64,000 nucleotides of DNA from Thalassospira lucentensis (GTDB lineage: Bacteria > Pseudomonadota > Alphaproteobacteria > Rhodospirillales > Thalassospiraceae). A program made the position numbers and the translations under genes. Within the stretch, counting starts at the first letter, position 1. Every line of letters begins with the position of its first letter. A model generated the notes under the pieces. That model searched no databases. It was not told the origin of the DNA and was given only the letters and a program-made list of their open reading frames with translations. The stretch spans positions 1-64,000 of the forward strand of contig NZ_JAATOV010000003.1 of the NCBI RefSeq assembly GCF_011806425.1, given 5' to 3'. Shown piece by piece: positions 62,001 to 64,000 of this stretch.

Positions 62001-63299
62001 CATGCACATTCAGGCCTGCTTCAAGGAATTGGTTATACGCCAAAGAGAGCCGCAAGACTATTTTTGCCACGGCTGGAATCTTGGTTAGATGCCGGCGGGG
62101 ATCGGATCAATGGCGCAGATAACGCGACTGGGATGACCGAAAGGGTTCGGAACGTCACACGGGTTATCTTGAAGCATGGCAATGATTTGGAAATTGAGAG
62201 ACTTCGAGAACGGGCACTCCAAAGATTGGAGCAGCAATTGCCGTTTGCGCTGCGTGTTGTTTGGTTGCGTACCTTGATGCGGAGTGATCCGCGGGCGGGT
62301 GTCGAAAAGCTGGCTGATCAGATCGAGATAGTTGAACCATCTGAGCGATCAGACGCTGTGACATGGCTGGCCAGGCTCTTTGGAGATAGCCAATACGGAA
62401 TTGGGTTGAGTGACGAAAGATTCACGCCGCAATTACTGCTGCGGCTGCTTCGCCTGGCCTATCGCCACGTTCGAATTAGAGACGATGTGCACCACGAAGG
62501 AACCTATTCACCGGACACTCGAGACAACGCAGAGCAGGCACGCAATAACATTGTATCGGCGTTGTTCAACGCGAAGGGCGAGGGGGGCTTCGCTGCAAAA
62601 CTCGAGATGGCCGCAGATCCTTTGTGCGCTCATTTCAAGGATCGCATTTTGGCTGTGGCAGAAGAGAATTGGGCGCAAGAGATTGATGCTAACGCATTTG
62701 ATGAGGCTCAAGCGGTAGCGCTTGATCGAAGGGGGGAAGCGTCTGCCTCAACGAATGAAGCCATGTTTGCGATTATGAAGGATAGGCTGTCTGATCTCGA
62801 TGACCTTCTTCTCCGTGATGCTTCACCGCGAGAGGCTTGGGCAAGGATATCAGATGAGAAGGTCATGCGTCGAGAAATCGCGCGAGAGCTGAGCCATACC
62901 GCCAACTCGATCTACACTGTGGACCAAGAGGCCGTAACCGCAGACGAAAAAGAAACTGATATCAGATTGCGTTCCGTAGCCTCTAACTATGAGGCGGTGA
63001 TCGAACTCAAGCTCGGGGATAAACGAACAGCTAAAGACTTGCGCGATACAATCGAGAATCAGCTGGTGAAAAAGTACATGGCAGCGGAGCACAGCCGGGC
63101 CGGTGCTTTGATGGTGACCCTTGCGAAAGATCGGACGTGGAAACATCCGGATGAAGGCCATAGTATCAACGTGGACGAACTTTTCTCCCTGCTGCGCAAA
63201 GAGGCGGAACGGATTGAAGAAGCGTTGGGTGGTGCCGTCTCAGTAGCTGTACATTTTCTTGACTTGCGGCCTCGGTTACCCCTTGAGAATGCCCGTTAA
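59001..63299 (+). CDS. NACHT/STAND-like ATPase with C-terminal PD-(D/E)xK-like nuclease
   Basis: 1432 residues. N-terminal P-loop NTPase: Walker A SEAGAGKT (47-54), Walker B TFFLDSIDE (108-116) and a sensor strand VVITTRP, as in NACHT proteins. A winged-helix-like section (~320-400, with RFHHRSVAEYLAAERL, a motif common after NACHT domains) leads to a very long helical region, probably a repeat-type sensor, interrupted by a charged linker (~805-836). The last ~110 residues look like a restriction-type nuclease: D1320, E1335-L-K1337, and downstream NQLVKKYM. This fits an antiphage sensor-effector. The stop codon lies in the first bases of the flanking direct repeat. Confidence 0.8.
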   Translation: MIERTFQNIPSEKISEADQQSFLVSLGWARGSSWDDLLQSKRVLIISEAGAGKTYECRTQATHLWSAGEPAFFVELAALATDELRSLLDTDEEARLDAWLASQSEVATFFLDSIDELKLTLGSFERALKRLKKCIGNQLHRTRVVITTRPIPFDEQLVRNVLPIPAAPSSESNEETFAKVAMGEPQAQHDNRSKNQSAEWRSVALMPLSDKQIVDFCRQQGVSDPDLLFDDLRRRNALEFARRPQDLIELCADWREHKRIRTHREQVATNVRVKLLPRDDRRETAELSVDKAIEGASRLALAAQMTRRLTIRHSAASDDVDDEAALDPAIILPDWQPNERKALLERPLFGFASYGRVRFHHRSVAEYLAAERLITLRRQGMPFRALKRLLFAETKGKTIVRPSKRPVAGWLALQVHGIFELLRDNEPAVLLDEGDPESLTEAQRNQALRAYAERYGPGGWRGLQAPHIQVHRFASKELADGIDRIWRRGVENPDVREVLINLVEAGRIEDCADIVFDITQDIAAPAVERVMAIDALVALDDERLGNIASSIADADDLWPDEVARGAVLRLFPKYMSVEQLCRTLRWTKREKRTVGDLNWQLPHLIAGSPLDFPVLEELRDGLLALVSEGLSWRKSWPHISSDWPHLSGALAATCERGLGMSQDEAWLHAGALALRLHHRDHGSDESIKSLHERLSNLDAEGNARLFWVEDAMLQSLCEATDPWKRLAKITIFDGPVQLRPDRDLTWVSEGLGDTTRDTGERAILLEAAIRLPPDRDTWKEHVEGLRHLIVDEPSFVQTLDDWLKPSKHGKEHRRSEKKQAERKKQEERRKAKDRASWIQFWREVANQPENAFSTERSWNTAWNLWHAMRHDGDDSRSSGWNRRFIEEQFNQETADKLRCVLMKIWRDDHPTFPSERPEGERNRFLVRWQLGLAAIYAESEDPDWAAKLSAAEAELAARYALIELNGLPQWIECLGDIHPNALDRTLGNELSWELSQPPGEHAHSGLLQGIGYTPKRAARLFLPRLESWLDAGGDRINGADNATGMTERVRNVTRVILKHGNDLEIERLRERALQRLEQQLPFALRVVWLRTLMRSDPRAGVEKLADQIEIVEPSERSDAVTWLARLFGDSQYGIGLSDERFTPQLLLRLLRLAYRHVRIRDDVHHEGTYSPDTRDNAEQARNNIVSALFNAKGEGGFAAKLEMAADPLCAHFKDRILAVAEENWAQEIDANAFDEAQAVALDRRGEASASTNEAMFAIMKDRLSDLDDLLLRDASPREAWARISDEKVMRREIARELSHTANSIYTVDQEAVTADEKETDIRLRSVASNYEAVIELKLGDKRTAKDLRDTIENQLVKKYMAAEHSRAGALMVTLAKDRTWKHPDEGHSINVDELFSLLRKEAERIEEALGGAVSVAVHFLDLRPRLPLENAR

Positions 63300-63442
63300 A
63301 TAACCAAGGGCGGGCCGCACCCCAAAGGCAGAGCCGGTTGCGGCCAGGCTGATGGTGGCGGGGCCGGGGCTGCCCATCAGGGGCAAGGCCGCCAGCCAGA
63401 GAAGAAGAAGATTTTCCATCATTGTCGATGCGCCCGATCTGT
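63291..63442. repeat. 152-bp direct repeat, right copy
   Basis: Right-hand copy of 58159-58310 (three mismatches). Recombination between the two would remove 5132 bases carrying the shortened iclR and the ATPase gene. Confidence 0.95.
63296..63422 (-). pseudogene. Truncated lysE 5' fragment
   Basis: Encodes about the first 42 residues of the LysE-type exporter, including the MGSPGPATISLAA motif, then runs into the ATPase gene. A remnant produced by the duplication. Confidence 0.85.
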
Positions 63443-63529
63443 AAATGCCGGTTTGGCTAAGCCGTTCGGATCAAGAGTGACATGTTTTGCGCGGGGGCGT
63501 CTTGAACGATATTGGCAATTTTGTGCGGA

Positions 63530-64000
63530 TTAATCTTTTCCGTACAGGACGTGCTGGGCGTTTTCGGCGGCTTGGGTCAGGGCGTTTAATAAGGTATCGC
63601 GGTTTTGATCGAGCAAGGTGGGCGATGCGCCAAAGACCGAAAAGGCCGAAACCATGGTGCCGTGGCGCGTGGTGATGGGGACGGCGATGGCGTAAATATC
63701 GTGTTCGCGTTCGCCATTGTTGGTGGCAAAGCCCGCCTTGCGGATTTGGGCCAATTCGGATTTGAGTGCGGCCAGATCGGTGATGGTGTGATCGGTCATG
63801 CGGGCAAGCGTGGCCTTGGCGAAATAGCGGTCCTGATCGGCCGGTTTCATGTGGGCCAGCCATAGTTTGCCATGCGCGGTGCAAAAGGCATCAAGCTGTG
63901 ATCCGATGCGGATATCGACATACAGCGCCCGGTGGGGCAGGGCCTTGGCAATGCAAACCGCCATATCGTGATCAAAGGCGGTGGCCATGCAGGCCTCGCC
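63530..64000 (-). CDS. IclR-family regulator, C-terminal effector domain (partial)
   Basis: 157 residues; the gene runs off the right edge, so its helix-turn-helix is not visible. The effector domain shows GEACMATAFDHDMAVCIA, HGKLWLAHM, the IclR marker IRKAGFATNNGEREHDIYAIAVPI and the C-terminal VSAFSVFGASPTLLDQNRDTLLNAL. It likely controls the adjacent lysE gene from an original lysE-iclR arrangement. Downstream of its stop comes the duplicated lysE fragment. Confidence 0.88.
   Translation of the reverse strand, partial: GEACMATAFDHDMAVCIAKALPHRALYVDIRIGSQLDAFCTAHGKLWLAHMKPADQDRYFAKATLARMTDHTITDLAALKSELAQIRKAGFATNNGEREHDIYAIAVPITTRHGTMVSAFSVFGASPTLLDQNRDTLLNALTQAAENAQHVLYGKD

Noticed and set aside
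58159-63442. Composite transposon explanation for the direct repeats
   Set aside because: The repeats are pieces of a host exporter gene without terminal inverted repeats or a transposase.
1-64000. CRISPR arrays, complete insertion sequences, integrases, tRNA genes
   Set aside because: None seen by eye. No regularly spaced repeats and no transposase or integrase reading frame; a tRNA scan would be needed to exclude tRNA genes fully.

Overview
The window looks like chromosomal DNA of a free-living, motile alphaproteobacterium, most likely Rhodospirillales and probably Thalassospira or a close relative. This is inferred from gene content and protein style (two chemoreceptors, a TRAP transporter, several ABC sugar and peptide systems, FCD-type GntR regulators). 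No database search was possible. The first ~52 bases are the 3' end of a 5S rRNA gene, so the window starts at the tail of an rRNA operon.

Layout. 550-2745: a Cache-type chemoreceptor. 3358-11129: an oligopeptide-type ABC transporter with an amidase, divergent from a LysR regulator. 11310-12428: an unrecognised gene. 12753-22169: a hexuronate/aldonate locus with two GntR regulators, a TRAP transporter, an idonate/gulonate-type dehydrogenase and the divergent operon uxuA-uxuB-kdgK. 22396-29538: an AT-rich lasso-peptide cluster on the minus strand with two tiny precursor genes, a cyclase, two HPr-kinase-like kinases, a sulfotransferase, a split leader-binding protein and leader peptidase (B1/B2), and a nucleotidyltransferase. 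29949-32647: lemA and a DUF2207 membrane protein. 32731-43698: galM, a ytfQRT-yjfF-type furanose ABC transporter, a soluble globin-like chemoreceptor, a GntR regulator, a short-chain dehydrogenase and an AraD1/GguC-type FAH-fold enzyme.

From about 43.8 kb the DNA becomes accessory in character. A DUF5623-like gene lies between two near-identical terminators. It is followed by a zinc-hook ATPase resembling RloC, and then two unknown genes bracketed by identical palindromic repeats. 50184-57577 holds a PfpI/DJ-1 protein, a lipoprotein, an unknown protein, an MFS exporter with an AraC regulator, a cupin-XRE regulator and a GNAT acetyltransferase. From 57652 to the right edge, a lysE-iclR locus is interrupted by a 5.1-kb module carrying a 1432-residue NACHT/STAND-like ATPase with a C-terminal PD-(D/E)xK-like nuclease. 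The module is flanked by 152-bp direct repeats made of lysE DNA, next to an internally deleted iclR.

The two most novel regions are the lasso cluster and the right-end module. In the lasso cluster I found a second precursor at 29053-29211; the two precursors align position for position and predict unusually small lasso peptides with 8-residue rings, with genes for two kinases, a sulfotransferase and a nucleotidyltransferase but no exporter. The right-end module looks like an exchangeable antiphage-type gene.
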